Positions 18,122-27,830 of a stretch of DNA of 64,000 nucleotides are shown here, piece by piece (the stretch's first letter is position 1; each line of letters starts with the position of its first letter). The DNA comes from Polynucleobacter sp. MWH-Braz-FAM2G (GTDB lineage Bacteria; Pseudomonadota; Gammaproteobacteria; Burkholderiales; Burkholderiaceae): positions 1,193,865-1,257,864 of the forward strand of contig NZ_CP061300.1 in assembly GCF_018687635.1 (NCBI RefSeq), read 5' to 3'. A program made the translations under genes and the position numbers. The notes under the pieces are model-generated. The model worked only from the letters and a program-made list of their open reading frames with translations. It made no database searches and was not told where the DNA came from.

Positions 18122-19600
18122 TTAAACCTTACCGAAGAATTTTAGTATCTTAGAAACCAAAGAAGTCTTCACATGTTCCACTGCGGTTTCTTGTTCTGAC
18201 TGGGTCAGCGTGTTTTGCTTATGCGCCAATCTTGCGGCAATCAAATTCGAAATACGCTCTACTAATAATGGATTTTTCGAGAGGATTGGAGCCAAATCCT
18301 CTTTAGTTATCTCTATTAAATGTGTATTTAAGGTTGCGAAAACATTAGCCGATCTAGGCTCACCTGTCAGCAAAGACATCTCACCAACACAATCGCCAGG
18401 CCAGAGATGGGCCAAAGTAATCTTTTCGCCCTTCTCGTTTAGTGCAGTCACCTCTAGGCTGCCCTCCGCAATGATAAACATGCTATCAGCGGTATCACCT
18501 TGTTGAATTACTTGCTGGCCAGGATTGAAAAGCAAAGACTTGGTTTTTTTCGCTAAATCCATTACCTCTAATTCATCTAAGACCCGCAATATTCCGAAGG
18601 GATAAACGTTTAAGAGCGGTGTGAAGTGGCTGGTATGGAGTGAGTCCACATTTTGCACAACCATTGAAGAATCAAAAGAAATTCCTGAGCTTTGCAGAAA
18701 ACGTAATGCATTTTTCAAAATGATATGCTTAGGCTCATCTAAATGACTATCAGCGTTACATTCAAAACGAATTTTGTAAGTTACGCTACCAATCTGCACC
18801 TGAGAGACGTAGCACCGATGCCAACCATTAAATTGCGGGTGTGCCTTACCAACAAATTGCATGGCAGAATTTAGTACATCCAGCACGCGATCTGAGTTAT
18901 ATTGCGAATCCACAGGTATAGTGACCTCGCGAACTGGCTGGCGCTCTTGTTGGGATAGATTAATAAAATTAATCCCTAAAAAACGATTGTTGGTTATTCT
19001 AAATTTGGCACCATCGAGATTTTGCAGGGTCACATAACGCCGATCCATCTCTATAACTCGAGCACATATAACAGTACCATTATCAGAGTATTCAATCATG
19101 TCGCCAATGGCTACTAAATGGTCAGTCTGCAATGTAATGCTAGCGACTACGTCAGCAATGATGTCTCTGAGGGCATAGCCCACAGCCAAACCTAGAGCCC
19201 CAGATGCTGCTACTAATGTATTGATCGATTGATCAAATAACAAAATAAATGCAAGTAAACCTGACAAGGCATAAATGACAATCGATCCAGCTTCAACTAC
19301 GATTGCTGGAATTTGTCCTTGCTTCTTACGACTATTAAAACCCTTAATAGACAATCTAAATATCTGATCAAGGGTAAAGCCAAACAATAGGAATTGGCTC
19401 GCAGCCAATAAATCCACCGTCTCCGGAAGTTTTTCCATGGATAAGTGCGTCGGAATCCAACCCCAAGGAGTACCTAGGACCTTGTTCACAAATATTGCCA
19501 AAGCAATATTTAGAAGCACTAAGACCCAGACCATCGTTTTAGATTTTGATGAAAAAGTTTTCAATGATGTTCCTCGGAATAACGATATTTTGATTGCCAA
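18122..19600 (-). CDS. MscS-superfamily channel with C-terminal cyclic-nucleotide-binding domain
   Basis: The 492-residue protein has about four membrane helices in residues 22-155. The pore-type helix GALGLAVGYALRDIIAD is near 134-150, followed by an MscS beta domain to about 300. Residues about 350-470 form a Crp-like cNMP domain whose phosphate cassette is GEMSLLTGEPRSANV, with the key Glu407 and Arg416 present, so ligand binding is plausible. This is the architecture of bacterial cyclic-nucleotide-gated MscS relatives. Its start lies inside the 3' end of the lytic transglycosylase gene (40-nt overlap), making it the last gene of the pilus operon. Confidence 0.88.
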   Translation of the reverse strand: MAIKISLFRGTSLKTFSSKSKTMVWVLVLLNIALAIFVNKVLGTPWGWIPTHLSMEKLPETVDLLAASQFLLFGFTLDQIFRLSIKGFNSRKKQGQIPAIVVEAGSIVIYALSGLLAFILLFDQSINTLVAASGALGLAVGYALRDIIADVVASITLQTDHLVAIGDMIEYSDNGTVICARVIEMDRRYVTLQNLDGAKFRITNNRFLGINFINLSQQERQPVREVTIPVDSQYNSDRVLDVLNSAMQFVGKAHPQFNGWHRCYVSQVQIGSVTYKIRFECNADSHLDEPKHIILKNALRFLQSSGISFDSSMVVQNVDSLHTSHFTPLLNVYPFGILRVLDELEVMDLAKKTKSLLFNPGQQVIQQGDTADSMFIIAEGSLEVTALNEKGEKITLAHLWPGDCVGEMSLLTGEPRSANVFATLNTHLIEITKEDLAPILSKNPLLVERISNLIAARLAHKQNTLTQSEQETAVEHVKTSLVSKILKFFGKV

Positions 19601-20184
19601 ATAGCAGTGACCATATTGGGATAGAGATCCTCTCCTAGGCTACCGTTATATCTTGCTAGGCCTCTGGTTAAGTTTTGATTTTCTATATCTAGGTAATGTT
19701 TGAGGATAATGCATCCATAACGCAGATTTGTACGGACATCAAATAAGGAATCGCGCGCATCCCCAATCAGATCTTTCCAAAATGGCATCACCTGCATTAG
19801 CCCACTGGCACCTACATGAGAAATCGCGAAACGATTAAAACCGCTCTCTACTTCAATTAATGCAAGGACGAGATCCGGGTCTAAGCTGTATCTTGTGGCC
19901 TCGTAATGAACCATTCGCAACCATTGCCGCCTAGTTTCTTCATTTGGGATTCTTTTAGCCAAATTTTTAGATTGATAGCTAATCCAATCTACAGCCTGCT
20001 TGGCTGAACGAAAAGAACTGATAGAGCCCACTTCAGATGCCAAAGACTGTCTTAATTCATAACGATTGGCTAGTGATATTTCTTCGTACTTTTGAGATCC
20101 CGCATAGACTGAACAGGAAGCAACCAGCATTTCGAGAACGCAAAAGCCTAAAACAAACTTTTTTAATGATGCGACACCCATCAT
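19561..20184 (-). CDS. Lytic transglycosylase (SLT domain), signal-peptide form
   Basis: Starting at the ATG at 20184, 4 nt after the pilC stop, the product is 207 residues. It has a hydrophobic signal segment (KKFVLGFCVLEMLVASCSVYAG). The SLT catalytic domain has LALIEVESGFNRFAISHVGA around residue 115 with the catalytic Glu in EVESGFN, GASGLMQVMPFW, and NLRYGCIILKHYL. Such enzymes cut peptidoglycan, often to let envelope machines through. The frame extends further upstream into pilC, but that start would precede the signal peptide with non-signal sequence. Its place in the operon suggests a role in pilus assembly. Confidence 0.85.
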   Translation of the reverse strand: MMGVASLKKFVLGFCVLEMLVASCSVYAGSQKYEEISLANRYELRQSLASEVGSISSFRSAKQAVDWISYQSKNLAKRIPNEETRRQWLRMVHYEATRYSLDPDLVLALIEVESGFNRFAISHVGASGLMQVMPFWKDLIGDARDSLFDVRTNLRYGCIILKHYLDIENQNLTRGLARYNGSLGEDLYPNMVTAIWQSKYRYSEEHH

Positions 20185-20188
20185 TGCA

Positions 20189-21436
20189 TCAGCCGGTAAC
20201 GATTTGACCCATCTTAAAGATGGGCAAATACATGGCAACCAAGATAAAGCCAATCACCCCGCCTAAGAAGCAAATCATGATTGGCTCCATCATCTGAGAC
20301 ATCTTATCAACCGAGGTATCAAATTCTTCTTCATAGTAAGCGCTAATCGTATCTAGCATCTCACCCATGTTACCGGTCTGCTCACCTACAGAAACCAACT
20401 GTGAGAAAGCAATTGGGAACACTTTAATTTTCGCAAGTAACTGAGACAATGGCTCGCCGGAGAATACGCCCCGCTTAGCCGCTTGGATACCATCTTTGAT
20501 GATCTCGTTCTTGCTAGATTCAGCAGTAATGTCTAAGGCCTCAATTACAGGCACACCTGCATTGGTCAAGTTTCCATAGACCATTGCAACTTGCGCTACG
20601 TTTGAGTGCAGAGCCATATCGCCAATCAAAGGCAATCGCAAAATCAGAGCATGCCATTTTCGACGTATTGCTATATTACGTTTTAAGACCATCCTAAATG
20701 CAATAAAACTACCGATGAGCGTAGCAGCAAGTAAGCCGCCACCTAGAGGATCACGCAAGAAGTTACTCATATTGACAATCATGAGTGTTGGCGCCGGTAA
20801 TTGCGAACCCATGCTGCCAAACATCTTAGCGAATACAGGAACCACAAAAATCATCATGATGGATAAAACAATCGTAGCTACTGCCAACAGAATACATGGG
20901 TAAAGCAAGGCAGATTGAATGCTTTTGCGTATTTTGATCGTCTTGCGAATGCTCAAGACCAGCTTGTCCAAAAAGATATCTAGACTACCGCTAGACTCAC
21001 CCGCACGAACCAAGTTGATGTAAATAGAATCAAAAACATCAGGGTGCTTACCAAAAGCCTTAGATAGGCTCGATCCAGACTCGACATCCTGATAGATCTC
21101 GCTAATTGTTTTCTTAAGTAATGGGTCATCCACCTGATCGCGGACCATTTCCAATGAAGGCAAGATCGCCAGACCAGAACGCAACATGGTTGCCATTTTT
21201 TTGGTGGCAATCATTATTTTGTCGAGCTTAACCTTCCTTGGAATGCTGAATTTGAAGCTGATCTTCTTTGGCTGAACAGCCTCTTTCTTCTCAGTCTCCC
21301 ACCCTTTCTTATCCAGGTGGGTAATGATGATACCGTCTTCTTTTAATTTGAAAGCTGCCTCATCACGCGTCAATGCGGTGATGGTCCCATTTAAATATTG
21401 GGTATTTTTAATGCCCTTCCAAACAAAATCTGGCAT
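20189..21436 (-). CDS. pilC: Type IV pilus inner-membrane platform protein (PilC/GspF family)
   Basis: The 415-residue GspF-family protein starts FVWKGIKNTQYLNGTITA, then has two T2SSF domains (about 75-195 and 275-400). The conserved MVRDQVDDPLLKKTISEI and VRAGESSGSLD motifs appear in the first, and VSVGEQTGNMGEMLD in the second. There are three membrane helices (about 170-195, 215-240, 380-400). It links the cytoplasmic ATPases to the growing pilus. It lies 12 nt downstream of pilB in the same orientation. Confidence 0.93.
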   Translation of the reverse strand: MPDFVWKGIKNTQYLNGTITALTRDEAAFKLKEDGIIITHLDKKGWETEKKEAVQPKKISFKFSIPRKVKLDKIMIATKKMATMLRSGLAILPSLEMVRDQVDDPLLKKTISEIYQDVESGSSLSKAFGKHPDVFDSIYINLVRAGESSGSLDIFLDKLVLSIRKTIKIRKSIQSALLYPCILLAVATIVLSIMMIFVVPVFAKMFGSMGSQLPAPTLMIVNMSNFLRDPLGGGLLAATLIGSFIAFRMVLKRNIAIRRKWHALILRLPLIGDMALHSNVAQVAMVYGNLTNAGVPVIEALDITAESSKNEIIKDGIQAAKRGVFSGEPLSQLLAKIKVFPIAFSQLVSVGEQTGNMGEMLDTISAYYEEEFDTSVDKMSQMMEPIMICFLGGVIGFILVAMYLPIFKMGQIVTG

Positions 21437-21448
21437 ATATCAGCGCTT

Positions 21449-23269
21449 TTAATGGAAAACAAGATTACGACGATACTCGTCGAGCGTTAAACGTCCATCA
21501 CGCATCATGTCACGTCCAATTTCTTGGATGTTACGGAAGCCTTCTTCAGCAGCAATCCTCTGTAATTCAGTTGCCGCAGCATTATCAATAATGGCGGCTC
21601 GCAGCTTATCGCTGATTTTTAACACCTCATAAATGCCCTGACGCCCTTTATAACCAGTGTTATTACACTTCTCGCAGCCTTTGCCATGGTAGAGCTTCAT
21701 TGAAGCAGCCTCCTCCGAACTAAATCCGATATCCATTAAGCTGGCTTGATGATCGCCTTGATGTTCTTCTTTGCAATGAGGGCAAATCTTTCTAGCTAAA
21801 CGCTGCGCAATGACTAATGTCAGGGCTGCGCCAATCAAATAACCCGGAATACCCATATTCACTAGACGAACGATGGTACTAATTGCATCATTTGCATGTA
21901 ATGTGGATAGAACTAAGTGTCCAGTTAGTGATGCTTTGATTGAGATATCAGCAGTATCTTTATCACGAATCTCACCGACCAAAATCACTTCAGGGTCTTG
22001 ACGCAAAAAGGATCGCAATGCTTGAGAAAATGTTAGTCCAATATCATCCCGAATTTGAACCTGACCAATACCCTCAACAGTAAATTCCACCGGATCCTCA
22101 GCGGTCAGAATATTGATATCGGGTTTATTGAGTCTACGCAATGCGCCATAAAGCGTGGTTGATTTACCTGAACCAGTTGGGCCAGTTACCAGCACCATGC
22201 CTTGTGAAGCATCTATAGCAGAGGTCACATCCTTGAATTCTTTCTCTGGAAAACCTAATTTATCCAAATCAAATGAAACGCCCTCTCGGTCTAAGATACG
22301 CATAACAATACGCTCACCATAGACCGTAGGAAGCACTGACACACGCAGGTCGATATCGCGATTATTGGGAAGCGAAGTGACTATGGCGCCATCTTGAGGC
22401 AAGCGTCTCTCCGAAATATCCAAAGAGGCCATAATCTTGATGCGAGTGGTAATGGCTGAATAATTGGCATACAAAAAATCTTTGTACTGCAGCATTTCTT
22501 GCAGAACACCGTCAATACGAAGTCGTAAAGTGGCGTTATCTTTATAAAGCTCAATATGAATATCACTGGCACCTTTATTAACCGCATCAAATATCAGCGC
22601 ATTAACAAACAGGATGATTTGTCCACCTTGATCATCGCTTGGCGCGACTGGGGCTACAGCCTTATTCTTCGCCACAACCGCTTCAGGCGTAGCAGCCTTT
22701 TCGGCGAACAATAAGCCAGACTTCTTCTTAGGTTTTAGGCCATCTTTCAACTCAATAGCTGTAGAGTTTTGACTTCCACTGACTGGTGAACTCAAGCGAA
22801 AATCCGCCGTATCTTTAGCGGGGATTTTAGCCTTTACTGTTTGCAGAAGATTCTCCATTTCGATTGGAGACACCACTGTTGCAACAATCTTTTTTCCAGT
22901 GATGAGCTTTGCACTAGAAATCCCTCTTAAAGCACTAGGCTCAGAAATCGCCACCTTAATTTCAGAGTCACTCATGGCGAAAGGAATAAGACGATTATCT
23001 AGGACATAATTTCGCGGGATAACATCTACAAAGTGAGCTGTAATATTTTCAACAACAGGCTCTGGCGTTAAGTCCAAATCCAAATAGTTGGACAGACTTT
23101 CCTTAACACCATGATCGTTTACAAAGTTGGATTTAACTAGGATTTCATATAGGTGACGCCCGCTTTGACGACTCTCGAGCTCGGCTTGTTTGTAATCGAG
23201 CGGGTTCACTAGACCGCGGTCTAATGTGAACCGAGCCATTTCTTGCGATACATCTACCGTAGCAATCAT
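21449..23269 (-). CDS. pilB: Type IV pilus extension ATPase (PilB/GspE family)
   Basis: The 606-residue protein has an N-terminal MshE/GspE-N type domain (about 1-160), then the secretion ATPase core. The Walker A is GPTGSGKST near residue 362. An Asp box lies around NILTAEDPVEF, Walker B is in VILVGEIRDKDTADI, and the His box is STLHANDA. A tetracysteine zinc motif follows (CPHC, then CEKC about 40 residues later). It powers pilus extension from the cytoplasm. MshE-N domains can bind c-di-GMP in other bacteria; whether this one does is not visible. It is 2 nt after the secretin gene. Confidence 0.93.
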   Translation of the reverse strand: MIATVDVSQEMARFTLDRGLVNPLDYKQAELESRQSGRHLYEILVKSNFVNDHGVKESLSNYLDLDLTPEPVVENITAHFVDVIPRNYVLDNRLIPFAMSDSEIKVAISEPSALRGISSAKLITGKKIVATVVSPIEMENLLQTVKAKIPAKDTADFRLSSPVSGSQNSTAIELKDGLKPKKKSGLLFAEKAATPEAVVAKNKAVAPVAPSDDQGGQIILFVNALIFDAVNKGASDIHIELYKDNATLRLRIDGVLQEMLQYKDFLYANYSAITTRIKIMASLDISERRLPQDGAIVTSLPNNRDIDLRVSVLPTVYGERIVMRILDREGVSFDLDKLGFPEKEFKDVTSAIDASQGMVLVTGPTGSGKSTTLYGALRRLNKPDINILTAEDPVEFTVEGIGQVQIRDDIGLTFSQALRSFLRQDPEVILVGEIRDKDTADISIKASLTGHLVLSTLHANDAISTIVRLVNMGIPGYLIGAALTLVIAQRLARKICPHCKEEHQGDHQASLMDIGFSSEEAASMKLYHGKGCEKCNNTGYKGRQGIYEVLKISDKLRAAIIDNAAATELQRIAAEEGFRNIQEIGRDMMRDGRLTLDEYRRNLVFH

Positions 23270-23271
23270 TA

Positions 23272-24840
23272 CTAGTTAAGAACCTTAGGCGCAATAAATA
23301 CCAATAATTGAGTCTTATTGTCCACCTTCTTGTTATATCTAAATAAAGCACCTAAGTATGGGATATCTCCAAGCAAAGGTACTTTAATAGTTTTGTTTTC
23401 TTGGGTGTTGTCATAGATACCACCAATAACAGCGATGGTGCCATCTTTGATTAGCAACTTACTTCTCACCTCTCGCTTATTAATAGAAGGCGGTGTAGTG
23501 GTGTAATTTGGCGAGTCCTTATTGACGACCATATTCAAGTAGAGGTTGCCATCACCCACCACACTTGGCGTAACTGTCAACTTAAGCGCAGCATCCTTAA
23601 ATTCATAAGTAATCTGATTGGTACCAACTCCTGGCACTGGATACGGAATTTGCACACCATCAATGACTACCGCCTCCTCGTTATCCATCGTAAATACATG
23701 AGGATTGGAAATAATCTTAAGTAGGTCCAATTGTTCTAGGGCAGTAAGTTCAACCTTCAATGCATTTGAGGTGGTTTGATACAGGTAGCCTAAACCAAAT
23801 GGATTCGCTAAGCCTGTGACTGGCTGATTAAAGATAGAGCCAGTATCGGTTCCCAAGCTGAGGGCACCAGGGTTATTGTTAATACCGTTTACACCACCAG
23901 TGGAACTACGGCCCGTATTGCCTGATGCACTATTGGTGTAAGCTCCCAAACGCACACCGAGCTCACGCTGCCAATCGTCAGTTGCCTCAACAATAAAGGC
24001 CTCAATTAGAACTTCTTGGGTACGAATATCTAACTTAGAGATGAGTCTTGCTGCCAACTCCATCTCACTCTTAGTGCCTTTAATAATCACCGAGTTAATA
24101 CGTTCATCGGTTGTAATTTCAATAATGCCGCCAGGTGGACGGGCTGCAATTGCCCCACCTGGTGCTGTACCACCAAATATTGCCTCCAACTGCGCTTTTA
24201 CACGAGCGGGCTTGGTGTAATACAAGCGGAATATTTCGGTGTACTGTGTACTAACAATACGTCTAGCAGCAATCTGCTTGCTAACTTCTTCTAAGCGCTT
24301 GCGCTCAAATTCATCACGAGCTAAAACGGTTTCTGGTTTTTGAATACGGATAATTCCCGCATCACTATCTACACTCTTAGATAAACCCTTAATGCGGAGA
24401 ATATTGTCTAATGCCTTGTCCCAAGGGACGTTGGCAATCTTCACGGTAACCGTACCCTCGACCTCATCACCCACCAAGATATTGACGCCAGATATCTGGG
24501 TCATCGCTTGCGCTAATTCTCGAATATCAACATCCACAAAATTTAAGGTGACATTAAAAGATTTCCACCTGCCATCTTCTGATCGCTGTGACTCATTGAT
24601 GAAATTACGTCTCTGAGAATCTAACTCTGCGTTCGGTTTCTTATCAATCTTGGGACCTATTTCCAAAGTTTTCTGCGTCTTTGGAGCAAGATCATTCATG
24701 ATCTGCTGTGGATCCAGACCCATTTTTTCGCGCATCTGATCGTTAGAAGGTGGCGGCATGGAGCCGTCAGACATACAAGCGGAGAGACCTAAAAGCGCGA
24801 ATAAAGCCAAATAACTTGCAACTGATCTCAGTGCAATCAT
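23272..24840 (-). CDS. pilQ: Lipoprotein secretin of the type IV pilus (PilQ/MshL type)
   Basis: The 522-residue protein has a lipoprotein signal peptide with lipobox LSAC (Cys22), so the outer-membrane channel may be self-piloting as in MshL. After a short linker come an STN-like domain (about 90-160, FVDVDIRELAQAM), secretin N domains (about 205-300) and the secretin barrel (about 340-520) with VPLLGDIPYLGALFRY near the end. No AMIN peptidoglycan-binding domain is seen, unlike classic PilQ. The start overlaps the stop of the PilO-PilP gene by 4 nt. Confidence 0.9.
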   Translation of the reverse strand: MIALRSVASYLALFALLGLSACMSDGSMPPPSNDQMREKMGLDPQQIMNDLAPKTQKTLEIGPKIDKKPNAELDSQRRNFINESQRSEDGRWKSFNVTLNFVDVDIRELAQAMTQISGVNILVGDEVEGTVTVKIANVPWDKALDNILRIKGLSKSVDSDAGIIRIQKPETVLARDEFERKRLEEVSKQIAARRIVSTQYTEIFRLYYTKPARVKAQLEAIFGGTAPGGAIAARPPGGIIEITTDERINSVIIKGTKSEMELAARLISKLDIRTQEVLIEAFIVEATDDWQRELGVRLGAYTNSASGNTGRSSTGGVNGINNNPGALSLGTDTGSIFNQPVTGLANPFGLGYLYQTTSNALKVELTALEQLDLLKIISNPHVFTMDNEEAVVIDGVQIPYPVPGVGTNQITYEFKDAALKLTVTPSVVGDGNLYLNMVVNKDSPNYTTTPPSINKREVRSKLLIKDGTIAVIGGIYDNTQENKTIKVPLLGDIPYLGALFRYNKKVDNKTQLLVFIAPKVLN

Positions 24841-26072
24841 CTTGCACCCCCAGACTTAGCACCCTCTGCAGGGAATTGTCCAGATTGCGACTGTAAATAT
24901 AGTCGAATCTTGCCATTAGGCTGTCGCAAAATAATTCCATCCATATCTATATCGGCGATAACTCCGCCCTGATTCCCCAAACGATCACCAACCCTCACCA
25001 CAAAACTCTCTCTAAAATCCGTGCGTATCATGGCTGCTTTGGACGCATTGGAAACTACTACACCCATAATTACATAAGACTGAGGATCGGCCATCAATAA
25101 AGGTGAATAACGAGGATCACGACCCCCCTCAATCATTCCGCTAGACGATTTTGAGAATGGATCACGATCATTTACACGACCACCCTCGGCTGGCGGTGGA
25201 TCAACAACAACGACTTGTTCATTCTTTAATAGCCCCTTGCCAGTATCCGATTTTGTAGCAGCCTGAGCGCTACCAACGAATTGACTCAAGGCTAAATCCA
25301 AACTGCGCTGAAACAGAGGAGTGTTTGCTGCTTTGGTTTGCAACTTTTGAGGCAAACGATAAGTTGATAACTGAGATTTGACCTGAACTAAGCCGTGCGT
25401 ATTTCCACTGACCAAGATAATTTGCTCTCTGTCGATATTCACCGTTTTCTCAAAACCAGCCAATAGTTTGCGGTAGCGCATGTAACGGTTGTAGTTCCCT
25501 GTTAATTCCACCTTAAGTTTGATGCGATAAAACAACGGGGTTGCATTAGCGGCGGCATTAGCATTTGCATTTGGGGAAGCGTTTGGCGCTACAGGGGGTG
25601 CATTCGGTGCACCAGGAGCAGCAGGTTGACCTGGTGGCGTTGTTCGTCCACCAGCATAAATAGCCTCCTCTCCATCGGTGGAGAGAGCGCTAATAACTAA
25701 ACCTTGGGAGCTAGCCATTTGACTGAGGCGCTGATACATATCCTCCAACTCAGACTCAACACTAAATAAGCGATTGAGCTCCAAATAATTCATTTCCGCT
25801 TGCAGCAACTCTTCTTGAGCGCGCTTATTAGCAACATCTAAATACTTAATTTTGGCTTCCATTTCAGGAATGGCGGCAATTTTTTGCGCAATCTGCTCAC
25901 GTTCAGCTAGATAAGGAAGGAAGACAAAGACAATGTAAGCAACAAATAATAGTGAGGCTAAACCACCCCACAAAATCATTTTGCCTTGAGGCCCTTTGAG
26001 GGATGAATTTTTGTTTAGCGCGCCCTTGATTAGCGCGCCTAGATCGAGATTTTTAAGTTCAGAAAGGTTCAT
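24837..26072 (-). CDS. PilO-PilP fusion, pilus alignment subcomplex
   Basis: The 411-residue protein has one membrane helix (about 31-53), a coiled coil (about 55-120) and a PilO-like ferredoxin fold interrupted by a Pro/Asn/Ala linker (about 140-178). After a second linker comes a PilP-like domain (about 310-395). The PilP part starts NDRDPFSKSS and has VMGVVVSNASKAAMIR and VRVGDRLGNQGG. In classical systems PilO and the lipoprotein PilP are separate; here the PilP part has no lipobox and is tethered by the PilO helix. It follows the PilM-PilN gene by 1 nt. Confidence 0.82.
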   Translation of the reverse strand: MNLSELKNLDLGALIKGALNKNSSLKGPQGKMILWGGLASLLFVAYIVFVFLPYLAEREQIAQKIAAIPEMEAKIKYLDVANKRAQEELLQAEMNYLELNRLFSVESELEDMYQRLSQMASSQGLVISALSTDGEEAIYAGGRTTPPGQPAAPGAPNAPPVAPNASPNANANAAANATPLFYRIKLKVELTGNYNRYMRYRKLLAGFEKTVNIDREQIILVSGNTHGLVQVKSQLSTYRLPQKLQTKAANTPLFQRSLDLALSQFVGSAQAATKSDTGKGLLKNEQVVVVDPPPAEGGRVNDRDPFSKSSSGMIEGGRDPRYSPLLMADPQSYVIMGVVVSNASKAAMIRTDFRESFVVRVGDRLGNQGGVIADIDMDGIILRQPNGKIRLYLQSQSGQFPAEGAKSGGAR

Positions 26073-26073
26073 T

Positions 26074-27774
26074 TTATGGTCGCTGAGTAGGTGCAGGTGC
26101 CTTTGCTGAATTTGTAGCTGTAGCGTCCAATTTCAGCACACACTTAATCTGAAACTGTTTATAACCGCCAACTGAATTTCGACTACTACCTTGTTGATTA
26201 TTTTGCGGATTATTATTAATCGCCATCGTACTTAAAGACGCATGAGAAATCATCGGCAATCCTTGTAAACGATCTACCAAATTCACAATCACTTGATCGC
26301 TAACCGCGTCCCCTTTGATATTGAGCGTAGATGGATTTTCAAAGGTCAACTCAGTAAACCAAACGCCACCTGGTACCACTCCATTAACTGCATTTAACAA
26401 TGCATAGGTAGTTGCTTGATTCGATTTCAGCTCACTACTTGCTTGCAGCATTTGGCTATAGCGTGATTTTTGCGCTGTCAGTTTGGTGAGAATCGATTCT
26501 TTTAATTTCACATCCTCCTCTAGACGAATTGCCCTTTGAAACTGTGGATCGGCTGTACCAGACGAGAACAATTGGTTGAGAAGTGTAAAGATGATGAATA
26601 GAACTAGAGCTGCGCCTGTTGCTCTAATACCCAACTTAGATAATATTTTTTTCTTTTCCGCTTGCTTAACGCGATCTTTATTAGGCAATAAGTTAACGTT
26701 ATTAACACCAGTAACGTATTTGTAATAGCCAAAGATATCCACTTTCCTAGTTGCTAAACCAATAGCCGAACTAAAAACGGAAGTATTCTTTTCAGACGCA
26801 GCTTTATCTTGCAGATTGGCTGGAATAATTAAATCCAATAGAGGGTTGAAAAGCTCAACGCGATAGCCATCAAGGCAATTTCTCAATTGAATCAGTAATT
26901 CAGCTGTATCAGATATCGGCGACACCAGCAATACTTTTTCGATGAGGTTGGAACCCACCTTGGTTTCATATGCGCGAAACGCTTGACGAATTTGCCCAGA
27001 CAAGCGGTCATATAAGCGATCGCCAGCCTCCCCAGGAGGCACTCCGTTCTCTATCAGCGCCCTATCCGTTTCGGAAACATAAACATCATAGATAAACGGA
27101 GCATCGTCAGTAATAATCAATACATAGTTCTCATGTGGACCAACCTCAATCAATGCGGTAGTTTTTTGAGAACGTAACTGTTGAGTCTTTAAGGCATTTC
27201 GAATCGCAAAGCAGCGCACATCGACAACAACTGGATTAAGGCCTGCTTTAGTGGCAATTTGTACGTAATGATTAATCTCTGAAAGCTTGGATGCGACAAA
27301 CAATAACTCCATCGTATTTTCAGAAGCATTACGACGAATTACTTGCCAAAAGATGGAATATTCTTCAAGCTTTTCAGCAAGCTGAATGATGTTGCTCCAC
27401 AAGCTGTCGTATTCAATTGCACTTTCAATTTCTTCGTCACTCATCAATGGCAAAGTGACCGTACGAATGATTGCGCTAGTAATTGGAATTGAAATAGCCA
27501 CATTCGGCGCTTCTAATTTAGCGCCAATAATGAGCTCTTTTAACTTATTGACATACAACTCTTGATTCGTTTGAATGTCAGACGGACCGGCATTTTCACC
27601 AATGTACTTGGAACCAATCTTTTCTAGCATCCATTTGCCGTTATCTTCAGATAACTGAGCAACACGAATGAAGTTTGGTGTGATATCCACCCCAATGACG
27701 TCCTCCTGCTTTACGGAGTACTTACTCAGCAGATCAATAAAGTACCGTAGCAGGGGTTGGAGGGGGTTATTCAT
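26074..27774 (-). CDS. PilM-PilN fusion, pilus alignment subcomplex
   Basis: The 566-residue protein begins with an actin-like PilM domain (about 20-345, GVDITPNFIRVAQLS start). A PilN segment follows: the VNLLPNKDR motif (about 358-366, the part of PilN that docks in PilM), a membrane helix (about 383-403) and a periplasmic PilN domain to about 545. In classical systems PilM is cytosolic and binds the PilN N-terminus; fusion makes that contact permanent. A 56-nt gap separates it from pilY1 upstream. Confidence 0.85.
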   Translation of the reverse strand: MNNPLQPLLRYFIDLLSKYSVKQEDVIGVDITPNFIRVAQLSEDNGKWMLEKIGSKYIGENAGPSDIQTNQELYVNKLKELIIGAKLEAPNVAISIPITSAIIRTVTLPLMSDEEIESAIEYDSLWSNIIQLAEKLEEYSIFWQVIRRNASENTMELLFVASKLSEINHYVQIATKAGLNPVVVDVRCFAIRNALKTQQLRSQKTTALIEVGPHENYVLIITDDAPFIYDVYVSETDRALIENGVPPGEAGDRLYDRLSGQIRQAFRAYETKVGSNLIEKVLLVSPISDTAELLIQLRNCLDGYRVELFNPLLDLIIPANLQDKAASEKNTSVFSSAIGLATRKVDIFGYYKYVTGVNNVNLLPNKDRVKQAEKKKILSKLGIRATGAALVLFIIFTLLNQLFSSGTADPQFQRAIRLEEDVKLKESILTKLTAQKSRYSQMLQASSELKSNQATTYALLNAVNGVVPGGVWFTELTFENPSTLNIKGDAVSDQVIVNLVDRLQGLPMISHASLSTMAINNNPQNNQQGSSRNSVGGYKQFQIKCVLKLDATATNSAKAPAPTQRP

Positions 27775-27830
27775 TCAGCAGGTAAATATTCTCAAAATAT
27801 GTCAAAAGTATATATAAAACGTCATAGTAC

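Noticed and set aside
20185..20253. Longer start of the lytic transglycosylase inside pilC
   Set aside because: It puts non-signal sequence ahead of the signal peptide; a start just after the pilC stop is more natural.
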